Of a stretch of DNA of 64,000 nucleotides, positions 11,573 to 22,579 are shown one piece after another. Source of the stretch: Prionace glauca (lineage: Eukaryota; Chordata; Chondrichthyes; Carcharhiniformes; Carcharhinidae); NCBI GenBank assembly GCA_037974335.1, contig CM075760.1, positions 7,375,432 through 7,439,431 of the forward strand, written 5' to 3'. The position numbers and the translations under genes were made by a program. Within the stretch, counting starts at the first letter, position 1, and the number at the start of each line of letters is the position of its first letter. The notes under the pieces are model-generated. The model ran no database searches. It had not been told where the DNA came from and saw only the letters and a program-made list of their open reading frames with translations.

Positions 11573-12474
11573 TTAATTTACTGGGAATTGTGATCCTGAG
11601 TCGGGGAAAATGTGGGCTCTCCACCTGCACCACCCGCTACCTGGTGGCTATGGCAGCGGTGGATCTACTGTTCATCATTATAAACCCCATTCTCAACTAC
11701 ATAAATAATTATTATTTCCCCCTAAATTTCATGTCCCTCACATCTGTGTGTCGGGTTAAAGCTGTCCTGGAGACTTCAGCTGCAGACTGTTCTGTCTGGT
11801 TCACTGTCACTTTCTCCTTTGATCGATTTGTGGCTATTCGGTGTCAGAAAATGAAAACTAAATATTGCACTGGGAAAACTGCAGCTGCAGTTCTTGCAAC
11901 AACCAGCGTCCTGCTCTCTCTGAAAAACATTCCCGTCTACTTTGTATTTGAACCTCAATTGATAATCGACAATGCCAAGTGGGGCTGTGCTGCCAAGGCA
12001 AGCGCTTGGACTGATCCTGGGTGGATTGGTTTTAACTGGTTTAATCAGGTTTTGACCCCACTGCTCCCATTCAGTTTAATCCTGCTGATTAATGCTCTAA
12101 CAGTCAGTCACATTTTAGTCACCAGTCGAGTGCGGAAGGGACTGAGGACTCAGAATAAGGGAGATGATCGCAGGGACCCAGAAATGGAAAGCAGAAAGAA
12201 GTCAATGATTTTACTCTTCAGCATATCCGGAGCTTTCATTCTGCTTTGGTCAGTTTATGTTGTAAAATTTTTCTATGCAGATGTGAGAGGATTAGTTTAC
12301 CTCACTATTCCTGAATATACATTTCAAACAGTCGGATTTATGCTGCGGGATTTAAATTGTTGCACAAACACATTTATTTATGCGGTGACTCAATCCAAAT
12401 TCAGGGAGCAGATCAGAATCGCGGTGAAATATCTGGTTACATCAATTATTAATTTAATGAAGAAACAAAACTGA
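11573..12474 (+). CDS. GPR139-like: GPR139-like class A GPCR gene 1, exon 2
   Basis: This exon encodes residues 23-322 of a seven-helix receptor. Known for the family: GPR139-like proteins are rhodopsin-class plasma-membrane receptors coupling to G proteins; many elasmobranch copies are annotated 'probable GPCR 139'. Seen: VNLLGIVILSR completes TM1; RYLVAMAAVDLL is TM2; Cys82 and Cys161 can form the TM3-ECL2 disulfide; DRF at 106-108 replaces DRY; FILLW lies in TM6; NTFIY (about 288-292) replaces NPxxY in TM7; FREQI begins helix 8. The tail ends KKQN. An acceptor CACAG lies directly before 11573 and the frame is intact to TGA. Compared with genes 2 and 3 it is clearly more diverged, notably in ECL2 and ECL3. 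The ligand is unknown. The reading frame makes it likely functional if exon 1 is used. Confidence 0.9.
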
Positions 12475-12524
12475 GTGACAAGCAATAAGCCTGGGATGAT
12501 TAACAGACCTCCTCAGCTAATAAG
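12475..12524 (+). repeat. First units of the 36-bp CCAAT array
   Basis: The words GATTAACAGACCTCCTCAGCTAAT resemble the unit of the array at 12.87-13.14 kb (TAACTGACCTCCTCAGCCAA). A SINE has split the array. These units start immediately after the stop codon of receptor gene 1. Confidence 0.55.
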
Positions 12525-12863
12525 CATAGAACCCTACAGTGCAGAAACAGGCCCTTCGGCCCATCGAGTCTGCACCGAACACAATCCCACCCAGACCCTA
12601 TCCCCATATCCCTACACATTTTACCTGCTAATCCCTCTAACCTACACATCCCAGGACACTAAGGGGCAATTTTAGCATAGCCAATGAACCTAACCCGCAC
12701 ATCTTTGGACTGTGGGAGGAAACCGGAGCACCCGGAGAAAACCCACGCAGACACGAGGAGAATGTGCAAACTCCACACAGGCAGTGACCCGAGCCGGGAA
12801 TCGAACCCAAGACCCTGGAGCTGTGAAGCAGCAGTGCTAACCACTGTGCTACCGTGCCGCCCA
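12525..12863 (-). mobile_element. Full-length tRNA-headed SINE (HE1-like)
   Basis: On the minus strand it begins with the tRNA-like head GGCGGCACGGTAGCACAGTG at 12863, has a B-box-like GGTTCGATTCC, a body with CCGGTTTCCTCCCACAGTCC, and a 3' tail with GATGGGCCGAAGGGCCTG. AATAAG occurs at both flanks (12519-12524 and 12864-12870), a possible short target-site duplication. The copy looks little decayed. It interrupts the 36-bp CCAAT array. Confidence 0.85.
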
Positions 12864-13140
12864 AATAAGACACTGGATCAAGAACTGACCATTTCAGACA
12901 ATCAAAGACCAAATTCCTAACAACAGCCATAACCAATCAGAGAGAGGATTGCTAAAAAATAACTTCAGCTAATCAGAAGGTAGATCGCTAATTGACTGCC
13001 TCGGCCAATCAGGGACTATATGGCTAAACGACCACCTCAGCCAATTAGAGAGTAATTTCCTAACTGACCTCCTCAGCCAATCAGAAACAGGGTTGCTAAA
13101 TGATGGAATCAGCCAATCAGATACTTGATTACTAAACCAG
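12864..13140 (+). repeat. 36-bp tandem array with a CCAAT motif per unit
   Basis: CCAATCAG-type words start every 36 bp: about 12930, 12966, 13002, 13038, 13074 and 13110 (one is CTAATCAG, one CCAATTAG). Between them are variants of GATTGCTAACTGACCTCCT. RRCCAATCAG is the NF-Y consensus. The array follows receptor gene 1, with earlier units beyond a SINE. Function is not shown; a simple minisatellite is the default reading. Confidence 0.8.
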
Positions 13141-13660
13141 TTTAAAGTCCAACAGCTTTATTTGGAATCACGAACTTTCAAAGCGCTGCTCTTTCATCAG
13201 CTGAGTTAATTTGGTTGTCTCATTGGGTTGGCAGTTGGCAGCATGGGGTTTGCTGAAGAACTGCCGGGGCCTCATTCACCTGATGATTCTCTCTATGCCT
13301 GCTGCAAGACCAATGGGGTCTATTTTGGTGGGGGGGCAGAAATTGCACCCTCGACTGAGAACTTTGATTTCGTCTGGTTGAATGGTGTCGTGCAACAAGT
13401 TGACAATGGACTTCCCTGTAGCGGTATTATTTTCTACTGTGGTATTGGGGGAGGCGTGGTTGGTGCCGGCTGGGATACCGAGTTTCTCGAGTTTCGTGTT
13501 CTTGCTGTTCATGTAGGTGGTTTAGTCCCGATGTTTTATCTGCTTGGTGGTGTATCACCCCTAGTCTGCTGTTATGCACCACCACTGAAATGTAAAAACC
13601 CAGAAGATACTGCCCTCCAAATCTACATGAAATAATTTCATCCCAAGACATATTGGGAGA
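13137..13660 (-). mobile_element. Penelope-like element fragment, 5' part of RT ORF
   Basis: The + strand end (13140-13205) has AAAGTCCAACAGCTTTATTT and TTTCATCAGCTGAG, the terminal sequence of Penelope-type elements in this window. On the minus strand a 78-residue frame reads IVNLLHDTIQPDEIKVLSRG then CNFCPPTKIDPI, which matches the N-terminal LSxGLNFCPT region of Penelope-like RTs. The rest of the RT is absent. Confidence 0.7.
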
Positions 13661-13689
13661 TGTTATCAGAAATAAGACCATAATAAGTC

Positions 13690-14425
13690 CACAAGACATA
13701 GGAGCAGAATTAGATCACTCGACCCATCGCATCTGCTCAACCATTCAATCGTGGCTGATATTTTTATCATCATCAATTTCCTGCCTTTTCCCCATAACCC
13801 CAGACCCACTTATGAATCATGAACCGATCTATCTTTGTCTTCAATATTCTCAATCACCTGGCCTCCATAGCCTTGTGCAGCAAAGAGTTCCACAATTTCA
13901 CCACTCCCTGGCTGAATAAATGCATCTTCTCTGTTTTAATGAACTGTTTGTTCAGTCTGATGTTGTGCTCTCTGATTCTAGTTTTTCCTACTGGTGGAAG
14001 CGTCCTCTCCACGTCCATTTTATCCAAGCCTCGCAATATCCTGTAAGTTTCAATAAGATACCCCCCTCATCCTTCTAAACTCTAACGAGTACAGACTCAG
14101 GGTCCTCAACCGTTCCTCATATGACAAACTCTTCATTCCAAGGATCATTCTCGTGAAAGTCCTCTCGACACTTTTCAAGGCCAACACATCCTTCCTTAGG
14201 TGTGGGGCCTAATACTACTCACAATATTCCAAATCGGATCTGATCAGAGCTTTATACAGTCTCAAAAGTACATCACTCCTCTTGTATTCTAGCCCTCTCG
14301 ACATGAATGCTAACATTGCATTTACCTTCATAACTGCTGAAAAAATCTGCACGTCAACCTTAAAATAATCTTGAACAAAGATTCCCAAGTCCCTTTGTCA
14401 TTTTTCACTGGGACAAGTACCCAAT
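13690..14425 (-). mobile_element. CR1-type LINE fragment, 3' region
   Basis: On the minus strand the 3' end lies at about 13690 (antisense of TCTAATTCTGCTCCTATGTC). The post-RT region follows toward higher coordinates, with a minus frame containing LWNSL and ARG-like words near 13860. It stops near 14425, where another LINE 3' end begins. Confidence 0.7.
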
Positions 14426-15540
14426 AATAGTCACAGAGCGCTGCTGCACAGAAACGGCCCTTCGGCCAATCGCACCGACATCGTTCAAACAATCAACTCC
14501 ATATTCTAACCCCATTTACAGCACTTGCCCATAGCCTTGTGTGCTTGGACACCGCAAAAACACACCTAAATACATTGTAAATGTTAAGAGGGTCTCTACC
14601 TCAACTACCCTTTCAGGCAGTGAGTTTTAGACTCCCACCACCCTCTGGGTGGAAAGGTTTTTCCCTCACATCACCTCTAAACCTCCTGCTACTTACCTTA
14701 AATCTTTAACTCCTAGTCACTGATCCCGCCATCAAGTGAAACAGTTTCTTACTGTATACTTTCGTTGGGACCCTTAGTTTTATACATCTTAATCACGTCC
14801 ACTCCGCTCCCCCCCCCCCACCCCGCCCCCCCACAAAAAATCCGAATCTCCTCTGCTCCAAAGATAAACCATCTCTATCCAATCAGCCAAGGCAACAACC
14901 TGGTAAATCAGCTGCCCGCCACTTCCAGTGTTATCACAACCCACCTATCATGTGGATTCCAAAACTGCACACTATAAAGCAGCTGTGACCTAACTATCGT
15001 TTTATATTGTTCCAGCATTACCTCCCTGATCTCTTAAATTCTATGCTTCGGCGAAAGAGCTAGTGTATCTTAGCCTTAGTAAACGCTTCATCCACCTATC
15101 TTGTTAAATTAGTGAACACCATGACACCAAGATCCTGCGAAACTTCCCAGGTTCCTGCCATTCATTATGTATTCCCTTGCTTTGTTTTTCCTGTCCGAGA
15201 GCATCGCCTCACACTGATCCAGATCAAATTATATTGGCCATTGATCAACCCATCCGACCAGCCCATCTATATCCTCCTGTGGCACAAGGCCTCTATCTAC
15301 TTCCTACCCAGTGTTTGTATCATCAGCAAACTTACCAAACAAGCCTTTACATTCAAATTGAAATCATTTATATAGGTCAATGATGCAAGTGCCCCGACCC
15401 TGAACCCTTCGGCATCCACAGGACGTAGGTTTTCAGTCTGAAAAACAGCCCTCGACCATTACCCCCTGCTCCATCCAAGTCAGACAACTCTGGAACCAAT
15501 TTGCCAAATGTATTTAGATCCTATCAATGGTGGCGTATAA
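14425..15540 (-). mobile_element. Second CR1-type LINE fragment
   Basis: It begins with a LINE 3' end read on the minus strand (antisense of GGCCGAAGGGCCGTTTCTG near 14440-14465), then post-RT and RT-region antisense words up to 15540, such as the antisense of the MDLD/ADDT region near 15300-15370. It is decayed and carries a C-rich run at 14805-14832. Confidence 0.65.
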
Positions 15541-16080
15541 CGACGCATTGTTATCACACTTGCGTTACTGCCTCATTGAATGAAGGAAGTCAAGTTCTTT
15601 GAATGACCATTTGTATTTCCGTTGCATGTTCTGTCTTCCAGCCTTGAGCACCGAGTTATTGTTTGAGATGTTTGAGGTCTTGCTCCAGTTATTCATTGTT
15701 TTGTGTGCAGTTTGGGACTCCATATTTAAAACAAAATGAAATGTGCCTTCGAGTGACGGTTATTAATGGACTTGGTGCTGCAGGAGCTTTTAATAATCTG
15801 ACACAAATAAGTAGCCATCAGCCGAAATGTGCAAGTTGGAGGGAATCTTTTTGAACCGTCAGAGCAAGAAAGGAGAATCAGTGAGGAAAGTTTCTGTAGG
15901 GTTTACAGAACTGTGAAGGAGAATGGTAAATGTAACATAGTGTAAGATACAGTATTCAGTTAATATCCAACAATAAATGTGAATTATGGCTCTTTTCCTC
16001 ATTCCGAGGTTGACAGTGCGTATAAATGTTTCTACCCGCTTTTGAAATGAGTCTTTCGTGAGATGAATGTGTTGATTACT
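15541..16080. other. Unassigned stretch
   Basis: No gene, repeat family or tandem array recognised. Open frames are short and unlike any family I know. Confidence 0.4.
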
Positions 16081-16663
16081 ACACTACAGAAACGATGCGT
16101 ACCCTCCACTCTGGAAGCCTTGAATGAACCATGAGGTCAGCATTGCAGACGTCAGAGCAACTTTCTCGAAGGTCAACACAAGGAAAGCGACTGTCCCGGG
16201 GGGTGGGGGAGGGGCGGTACCCGGACGAGAACTCAGAGCCTGCATGGATCAGGTGACGGAGGAAGGGGGAGATGGGGTGGGGGGGCGTTTGGGGGGACGG
16301 GGGTTGATGGGTGGATTCGCATACATTTTCAACCATTTACAACAATCTGGGGTCCATATCTGGTTCAAGAGGATGACCATAATCTCAGTACCAAAGAAAA
16401 GCAAAGCACTGTGCCTTAATGGCTATCGTCAGGTCGCTCTGACACCCATCATGGTGAAGTGCTTTGAAAGTCTAATCATGGCACCAATTAATTCCACCTC
16501 CAGTAATGCCTGGATCTACTGCACTTCACCTACCGCAACAATAGGCCCACAGCTGATGTCATTTCTCTCGCCCTGCACTCAACTCTCGAACACCTAGATA
16601 ACAAAGACATCTATTTCAGGCTCATATTTATTAACCGTAGCTCAGCCTTCAACACCATTATTT
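16080..16663 (+). mobile_element. Rex1-like LINE fragment
   Basis: The + strand gives ISVPKKSKALCLNGYRQVAL, then TPIMVKCFESLIM, and after a frame break [20 protein letters not shown] at 16590-16655. These match the RT blocks of Rex1/Babar-type LINEs (NDYRPVALT, MKCFERLV, FxDYSSAFNT). A poly-G-rich insert disrupts the upstream part. A CR1 copy in the opposite strand cuts it off exactly after the SAFNTI codons. Confidence 0.75.
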
Positions 16664-19600
16664 CATAAGAACATAAGAAATAGGAGCAGGAGTAGGCCAT
16701 CTGGCCCTTCGAGCCTGCCCCGCCATTCAATAAGATCATGGCTGATCTGTCGTGACTCAGCTCCACCTTCCTGCCCTCTCCCCATAACCCTTAATCCCTT
16801 CTCTTATCAAAAACCCATCAACCCGTTTCTTAAAAATATTTAGCGAGGCAGCCTCCACCACTTCAACGGGCAGAGAATTCCAGAGATTCACCACCCTTTG
16901 AGTGAAGAAGTTCCTCCTCAACTCTGTTCTAAACCGCCTCCCCTTTATCTTGAGGCTGTGCCCCCTAGTCCTACTGTCTTTTTTGAGCGGGAAGAGTCTC
17001 TCCACCTCTATCCTATCCATCCCATTCATCATCTTATACGTCTCAATGAGATCTCCCCTCATTCTTCTTAACTCTAACGAGTACAAGCCTAGTTTATTCA
17101 GCCTCTCCTCATAGCTCAATCCCCTCAACTCCAGTATCAGCCGAGTAAACCTCCCTCCAGGGCCAAAATATCCTTGCGCAGGTGCGGCGCCCAAAACTGC
17201 ACACAGTACTCCAGCTGCGGCCTCACCAATGCCCTATACAGCTGCAGCAAGACCTCCCTACTTTTATATTCAATCCCCCTCGCTATGAAGGCCAGCATCC
17301 CATTCGCCTTCCTGACCACCTGCTGCACCTGCAAACTGGGTTTTTGCGACTCATGCACAAGGACCCCGAGGTCCCTCTGCACCGTCGCCTACTGCAGTTT
17401 TTCGCCCCGTAAGTAATAGTCCTTCCTACCATTCCTCCTACCAAAGTGGCCCACCTCGCACTTGCCAACATTAAGTTCCATTTGCCATTTCCTGGCCCAT
17501 TCGCCCAGCCTATCTAGATCCTTCTGCAGACTCTCCGCACAATTTGCCTTTCCCCCATTCTTGGTGTCATCAGCAAATTTCGACACCCTGCACTCGGTTC
17601 CCTCCTCCAGATCATCTATATAAATGGTAAATAGCTGAGGCCCCAGAACCGATTCCTGGGGCACCCCACTAGTCACCAACCGCCAATCCGAATAGCATCC
17701 ATTGACCCCCACTCTCTGCCTCCTATTTGACAACCAATCCTCTATCCACGCTAACACCCTACCCCCAACTCCATGTCCCCTGACCTTCTGCAATAACCTC
17801 TTGTGAGATACCTTGTCAAACGCCTTCTGAAAATCCAGAAAGACCACATCCACCGGCTCTCCTCTATCCACTGCCCTAGACACATCCTCATAGAACTCCA
17901 GTAAATTTGTCAGACACGACTTCCCTTTAATGAAACCGTGTTGCGTCCGCCCTATCAAGCAATTCCCCTCAAGATGCCTCGCTATTTGCTCCTTAATGAC
18001 GGATTCTAACATTTTACCTACCATAGACGTTAAACTAACCAGCCTATAATTCCCCGCCTTTTGCCTGGCACCCTTCTTAAACAACGGCGTAACATTAGCC
18101 GTTTTCCAATCTCTGGCACTTCCCCGGAATCCAGCGACGTCTGGAAAATAACCACCAAAGCATCCACTGTCACCTCCGCCATTTCGTTCAGAACCCTCGG
18201 ATGCATTCCATCCGGTCCTGGGGACTTGTCCACAATAAGCCCCTCCAGTCTGTCGAGCACCACCTCTCTAGTAACAGTAATGTCATTAAGACCCTCCATT
18301 CCTACCACCTTTCCATCGCTAACACCCGGCAAATTATTCACGTCCTCCTCCGTGAAGACAGAAACAAAAAAGTTATTCAAGACCTTAGCCATATCCCCAT
18401 CCCCTACCACTAGCTCCCCTTTCTCATCCTCTAAAGGACCAACGTTTACCCTAGCCAGCCTCTTCCTTTTTATATATTTATAAAAACTCTTGCTATCCTT
18501 TTTTATATTAAGTGCTAGCCCAGCCTCATAGCTTCTCCTACCCTCCTTTATCAATTTCTTTGTCAATCTTTGTTGACATTTAAACCTTTCCCAATCCTCT
18601 TCTCGCCTACTGCTCTTAGCTACTCTAAACTCCTCCGCTTTTAATTTAACACTTTCCTTCACCTCCTTCGTTATCCACGGCTTATTACCTCTCCTCCTAC
18701 TGTCCTTTTTAACCATCGGAATAAATTTCTGCTGAGCACCAAGAAAGATCTCCTTAAAGATCCTCCACTGCTCCTCAGCAGACCTACCTTCCAACGCGCT
18801 CCCCCAGTCCACATTCGCCAATTCTTCTCTCATCCTACCATACTCCCCTCTATTCAAACAAAGGACGCGTGTCTGGGAACCCACTTTCTCCTCCTCCATT
18901 TGCACCAGAAACTCCACCATACAGTGATCACTCTCTCCAAGAGGATCCTTCACCGCAAGGTCCCTAATTCTACCCGCCTCATTTCATAGCACCAGATCCA
19001 AGATAGCTCGCTCCCTCGTCGGCTCCAACACACACATAATTCAAGGAAATTATCCCGGCAGCATTCCAAGAACTCCTCCTCGAGCCCACCTCGTCCAACA
19101 TGGGTCGACCAATCAATATGCAGATTGAAATCTCCCATAACTACTGCCGTCCCATTCCTGCACGCTGCACTTATTTGCGCGTTAACAGCCCGCCCCACCT
19201 CCAGATCATTATTCGGGGGCCTATAGACGACACCCACTAGCGTCTTCCTCCCTTTTCTGTTCCTAATCTCCACCCACAACGATTCCACTTTCTGCTCCTT
19301 GGCTCCGATATCATCCCTTGCGACCACCTTGATACTATCCTTAATCAGCAGAGCTACGCCACCCCCTCTTTCCTCCTGCCTATCCTTCCTAAACACTTGA
19401 TAACCCTGTACATTCATCTCCCAGTCCCTGTCACCTTGCAGCCACGTCTCTGTAATGGCCACCAGATCGTATCCATTTGTGTCGATCTGCGCCATCAGCT
19501 CATCCACTTTATTCCGAATGCTTCGTGCATTCAGATAAAGCGCTTTCATCCCAGCCTTCACCTGGACCCTACTTGCCGTAACGCCACCAATTGGGACATC

Positions 19601-19936
19601 CTTTGCCTCTTCCCTTACCTGTACCCTATCCTTAACTTTAGACCTCATAGCGTCACCTACCCTCGCACCCTCCCCCCCCCCTAATTAGTTTAAAGCCCTG
19701 TCTACAGTCCTCTTTACTCGATTCGCCAGCACTCTGGTCCCAGCATGATTCAGACCAACCCCATCCTGCCCGAACAGGTCCCACCTACCCCAATACTGGT
19801 GCCAATGCCCCATAAATTCGAACCCATTCCTCCCACACCAATCCCTGAGCCACCCATTTACTTCCTTTATCCTATCAACCCTACGCCCGTCTGCCCTCGG
19901 TTCAGGCAGTAGCCCAGAGATAACCACCTTGTCGAA
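16664..19936 (-). mobile_element. CR1 LINE, longest copy (partial ORF1, ORF2, 3' tail)
   Basis: Read from 19936 down: the C-terminal end of ORF1 (SGNH/GDSL-like, GFEFMGHWHQYWGRWDLF, 19685-19927); ORF2 endonuclease (LYLNARSIRNKVDEL, ITETWLQGD, VVYRPPNND, VVMGDFNLHIDW; 18950-19648); linker and early RT (KSPGPDGMHPRVLNEM; 18030-18953); RT with FADDTK near 17561-17580 (17389-18084); the post-RT domain; and a 3' tail of CATAAGAACATAAGAAAT at 16664. ORF2 is interrupted by at least three frame changes (near 18950, 18050 and 17400), so it is not active. The 5' part is lost. It inserted into the Rex1-like fragment. Confidence 0.93.
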
Positions 19937-19939
19937 TCA

Positions 19940-20265
19940 GTAATTGTATCAGTATCAGTAATCTCTGCCCTAAACCTCTCTCAATTATTACAATCTGGGC
20001 CTTGTATCAGTAATCTCTGCACTCAACCTCTCTCAGTTATTGCAGTCTGAGCCTAGTATCAGTATTCTTTGTTGTAAACCTCTCTCAGTTATTACAATCT
20101 GGGCCTTGTATCAGTAACCACTGCTCTAAACCTCTCTCAGTTATTACAATGTTCGCCGTGAGTCAGTAACCTCTACCCTAAAACTCTCTCAGGTCTTATA
20201 ATCTGGGTCTTGTATCAGTAAACTGTGCCCGAAACTTCTCTCAGTTATTACAATCTGGACCTTAA
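19940..20265 (+). repeat. 52-bp minisatellite, about six units
   Basis: TATCAGTAATCTCTGC-like words recur at about 19955, 20005, 20057, 20109, 20160 and 20212. Each unit also has AACCTCTCTCAGTTATTACA. Units differ at several positions. The array abuts the 5' end of the CR1 copy. Confidence 0.85.
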
Positions 20266-20410
20266 GTAGAGGACACAGAGATTTAATATAACTGAAAACA
20301 GAATTGAAGGGGGTGATAAGGAGTATGATCTGGAATGCACAACCTGACAGGTGCTAGAAGCAGGTTTAATAATAAGTTTAAAAGGAAATTGGATGAATAT
20401 TGACAGAGTT
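20265..20410 (+). mobile_element. LINE 3' fragment
   Basis: GGAATGCACAACCTGACAGG followed by AAAAGGAAATTGGATGAATA matches the post-RT end of CR1-type LINEs, the segment coding for WNAL...FKxxLDxY in better copies. Only about 150 bp remain. Confidence 0.5.
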
Positions 20411-20975
20411 ATTGTGAATTGGATTAATGAAATAGTTCATTCATTTTGGTGGCATTTTGAATGTTTCCCCCGTAAGGTTTTAATATTTGATCTTTTCAGT
20501 CACAATGTGTCTGAAACAGAAGATTAAACCCTTGGGTTTGATGAACTGTCAGATCTGTTTCCTATGTGTCTGAGTAACTTGAGAACTGCAGATAACCATG
20601 AGAAGGAACTGATTATTTTCAGTTCCTCTAACAGATACACCTCAGATATCAGAAATCTCAGGAGATCCTCATGCCCTCATTATTCTCGCCACGAATATAA
20701 AAGCTCTCAGTCAGGCTGAGTCAGTCACATGTGTCTCTGTTATAATGTTTCCACTTCTATTTTATCACTCACTTCCCAGTGACACTCACCATAACACAGA
20801 CACTTTAAAATATCATTACTCCCTTACATCTTGTCCTCCTATTGTAATTGGATGTTTATTGGGCCTCTTGTCTCCCTTAAGGTCAGATTACCTGCAGTTC
20901 AAATGACCTCATAGACACTGAAACCAACCTTTGTGATTATTATTATACCAGCCCCAGGAGCTGCAGTTGTAAAAT
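20411..20975. other. Unassigned stretch with a TATA-like site
   Basis: No gene or repeat family recognised. A TATAAAAG at about 20696, followed by TGAGTCAG and CACATGTG within 40 bp, could be a weak promoter, but no exon can be recognised downstream. Confidence 0.3.
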
Positions 20976-21130
20976 ACAGTAAGAAGTCTCACAACACCAG
21001 ATTAAGTCCAAACAGTTTGTTTGATAGTAAAGCTTGTGGGATTACTATCAAATAAACTGGTTGAACTTAAACCTGGCGTTGTGAGACTTCTTGCTGTGTT
21101 TACCCCAGTCCAACGCCGGCATCTCTATGT
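20975..21130. mobile_element. Penelope-type terminal fold-back
   Basis: Two inverted arms: CACAACACCAGATTAAGTCC with TTTGATAGTAA on the left, and TTACTATCAAA with TGAACTTAAACCTGGCGTTG on the right. These are the terminal sequences seen in full at 23.7 and 39.2 kb, here as a short hairpin-like unit with no coding part. The last bases, CCAGTCCAACGCCGGCATC, are the usual terminus. Confidence 0.7.
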
Positions 21131-21540
21131 AATGACTACCATCGACGTTGTAAAATACAGCAGAATTGGAATAACTGACAGGTTATTGTTTGATACTGAC
21201 AGTGGCAGAGTAACACACACTGGAATTTAAATACATTATATCAATAGATCATGACTCAGTCACACTATCAAATGAAACCTAAATTTTGGTTATGGTGCAC
21301 TGGATACTGACTGTATTATCATTACATTGGATCTAATGCTGTGTTCACTAACATACTGCAATGTGACTCTTATTATGTGAACAAACACTGTTTATGTTAC
21401 ACTCAGAGTCAGTCAGTGTTTTGCTGTGTTTTCTCTGTGCTCCATCTCCACTCTGATTGGACTGGAGCCTGTGTGTGGGTCATTGTTACACTGAGACTCT
21501 GTTATTATTGGACAAGCAGCAAGTCATTGTCACAATACTG
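21130..21540. other. Upstream flank of the CpG-rich block
   Basis: No repeat family or coding sequence recognised. Confidence 0.35.
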
Positions 21541-21544
21541 GTCT

Positions 21545-21960
21545 GATTGACAGCGGCGCGGACCATTGGGAACAGGGGGCGGTGCTGGAGGACTGATCTG
21601 GAGCGCTCGGTCCTCCAACCAATCGGAACGAAAGATGGGCGGGCCCAGCTTTGACTGGAGCATGCGCAGTGTGAGTAATGGCGATGGAAAACGGTTTTTG
21701 TTTTGGGCTCGGAAATCTGTTCGAGGTGATTGGCGGTACGGAGAGAGCAATGGATCGCCCAGACGGGTGAAAACGCTGCGTAAGCATGTGGTGTAAGTAG
21801 CAAACCGCGGAAGAGGTCTTCCCGGACCCAGTTTGTACCGAGCAGGGCCGCAGCTCCTCAGGTTAGCTCCGAGTTACCGTTCGCCATCTTTATTGGGGGC
21901 AATATGCAGCGGTGCGCACACGAGGCCGCCATGTTTGTGTAGGGCAATGATGTCATTAAG
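21545..21960. promoter_or_regulatory. CpG-rich promoter-like block, gene unidentified
   Basis: Motifs seen: ATTGG at 21565, GC box GGGGGCGG at 21575-21582, CCAAT at 21619-21623, GGGCGGG at 21637-21643, an NRF1-like GCATGCGCAG at 21660-21669, YY1-like GCCATCTT near 21883 and GCCGCCATGTTT at 21925-21936, and CRE-like TGATGTCA at 21948-21955. CpG is clearly denser than around it. This combination is typical of TATA-less vertebrate promoters. GTGAGT at 21671 could be a first-exon donor. No downstream exon of a known gene is recognisable, so it may belong to a distant gene or a non-coding RNA, or be a dead promoter copied with a gene family. Confidence 0.55.
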
Positions 21961-22079
21961 TGGGAGGAGCTTGTTCCCCTTTGTTCAGAATGGAGACAAC
22001 TTGTCCATCAAACTGCATCAACCCTCTGAGTCCCAATGTCTCATTGATGAGGCAGAGCGGTGACAGAGAACGAAAAATA

Positions 22080-22470
22080 AAGGGAAATAAAAACAGAAAA
22101 TACTGTAAAATCTAAGCAGATCTGACAGCATCTGTGGAGAGAGAATAGAACACTCTCCCCACTCACATTGTCTGTACCTTTAAGACTTGATTAACTGCAA
22201 AAATTTGCATTCCAACCATTATTTTGTGAATTGAGTTTGTGTCTTTCTATGCCTTGTTTGTGGACAGAACTCCCACTCACCTGACGAACGAGCAGCACAC
22301 AGAAAGCTAGTGGATTTTGCTACCAAGTAAACCCATTGCACTTTAATCTGGTGCATTGAGACTTCTTACTGTGTTTACCCCGGTCCAACACCACCATCTC
22401 CACTTCAGGGAAAATAGAACCAACGTTTCGAGACTGGATGACCCAGAAAGCTTGTACATGTGTAAACAGA
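22080..22470. mobile_element. Dispersed repeat split by a Penelope-type half element
   Basis: The outer repeat reads GACAGCATCTGTGGAGAGAG at 22126-22145 and resumes with AACCAACGTTTCGAGACTGG at about 22411. Between them, 22160-22400 is a Penelope-type terminal unit (CACCTGACGAACGAGCAGC, then TGAGACTTCTTACTGTGTTT and a CCGGTCCAACACCACCATC end). AGAATAGAAC before and AAAATAGAAC after suggest a target-site duplication of about 10 bp. Confidence 0.65.
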
Positions 22471-22579
22471 GCATGTAAACTTCGACACCTCCATGTACCT
22501 TTGTACACCTCTATCAATCCACTTTGCTCCAAGGAGAACAACCCCAATTTATCTGAAAAAGAGGATACTGCAAGAAGGT

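Noticed and set aside
12525-12863. tRNA gene suggested by A- and B-box-like words
   Set aside because: This is the head of a SINE with body and tail; the same head recurs in many copies.
13228-13635. A 135-residue + strand ORF with a Gly/Cys-rich sequence
   Set aside because: It is the antisense of the Penelope-like RT N-terminal region at 13276-13512 on the minus strand.
17389-19648. A host gene with endonuclease and polymerase domains
   Set aside because: Domain order, the 3' octamer tail and many copies in the window show a CR1 LINE.
20690-20770. TATA-type promoter of an unseen gene
   Set aside because: Motifs are short and no exon with splice signals or family similarity follows.
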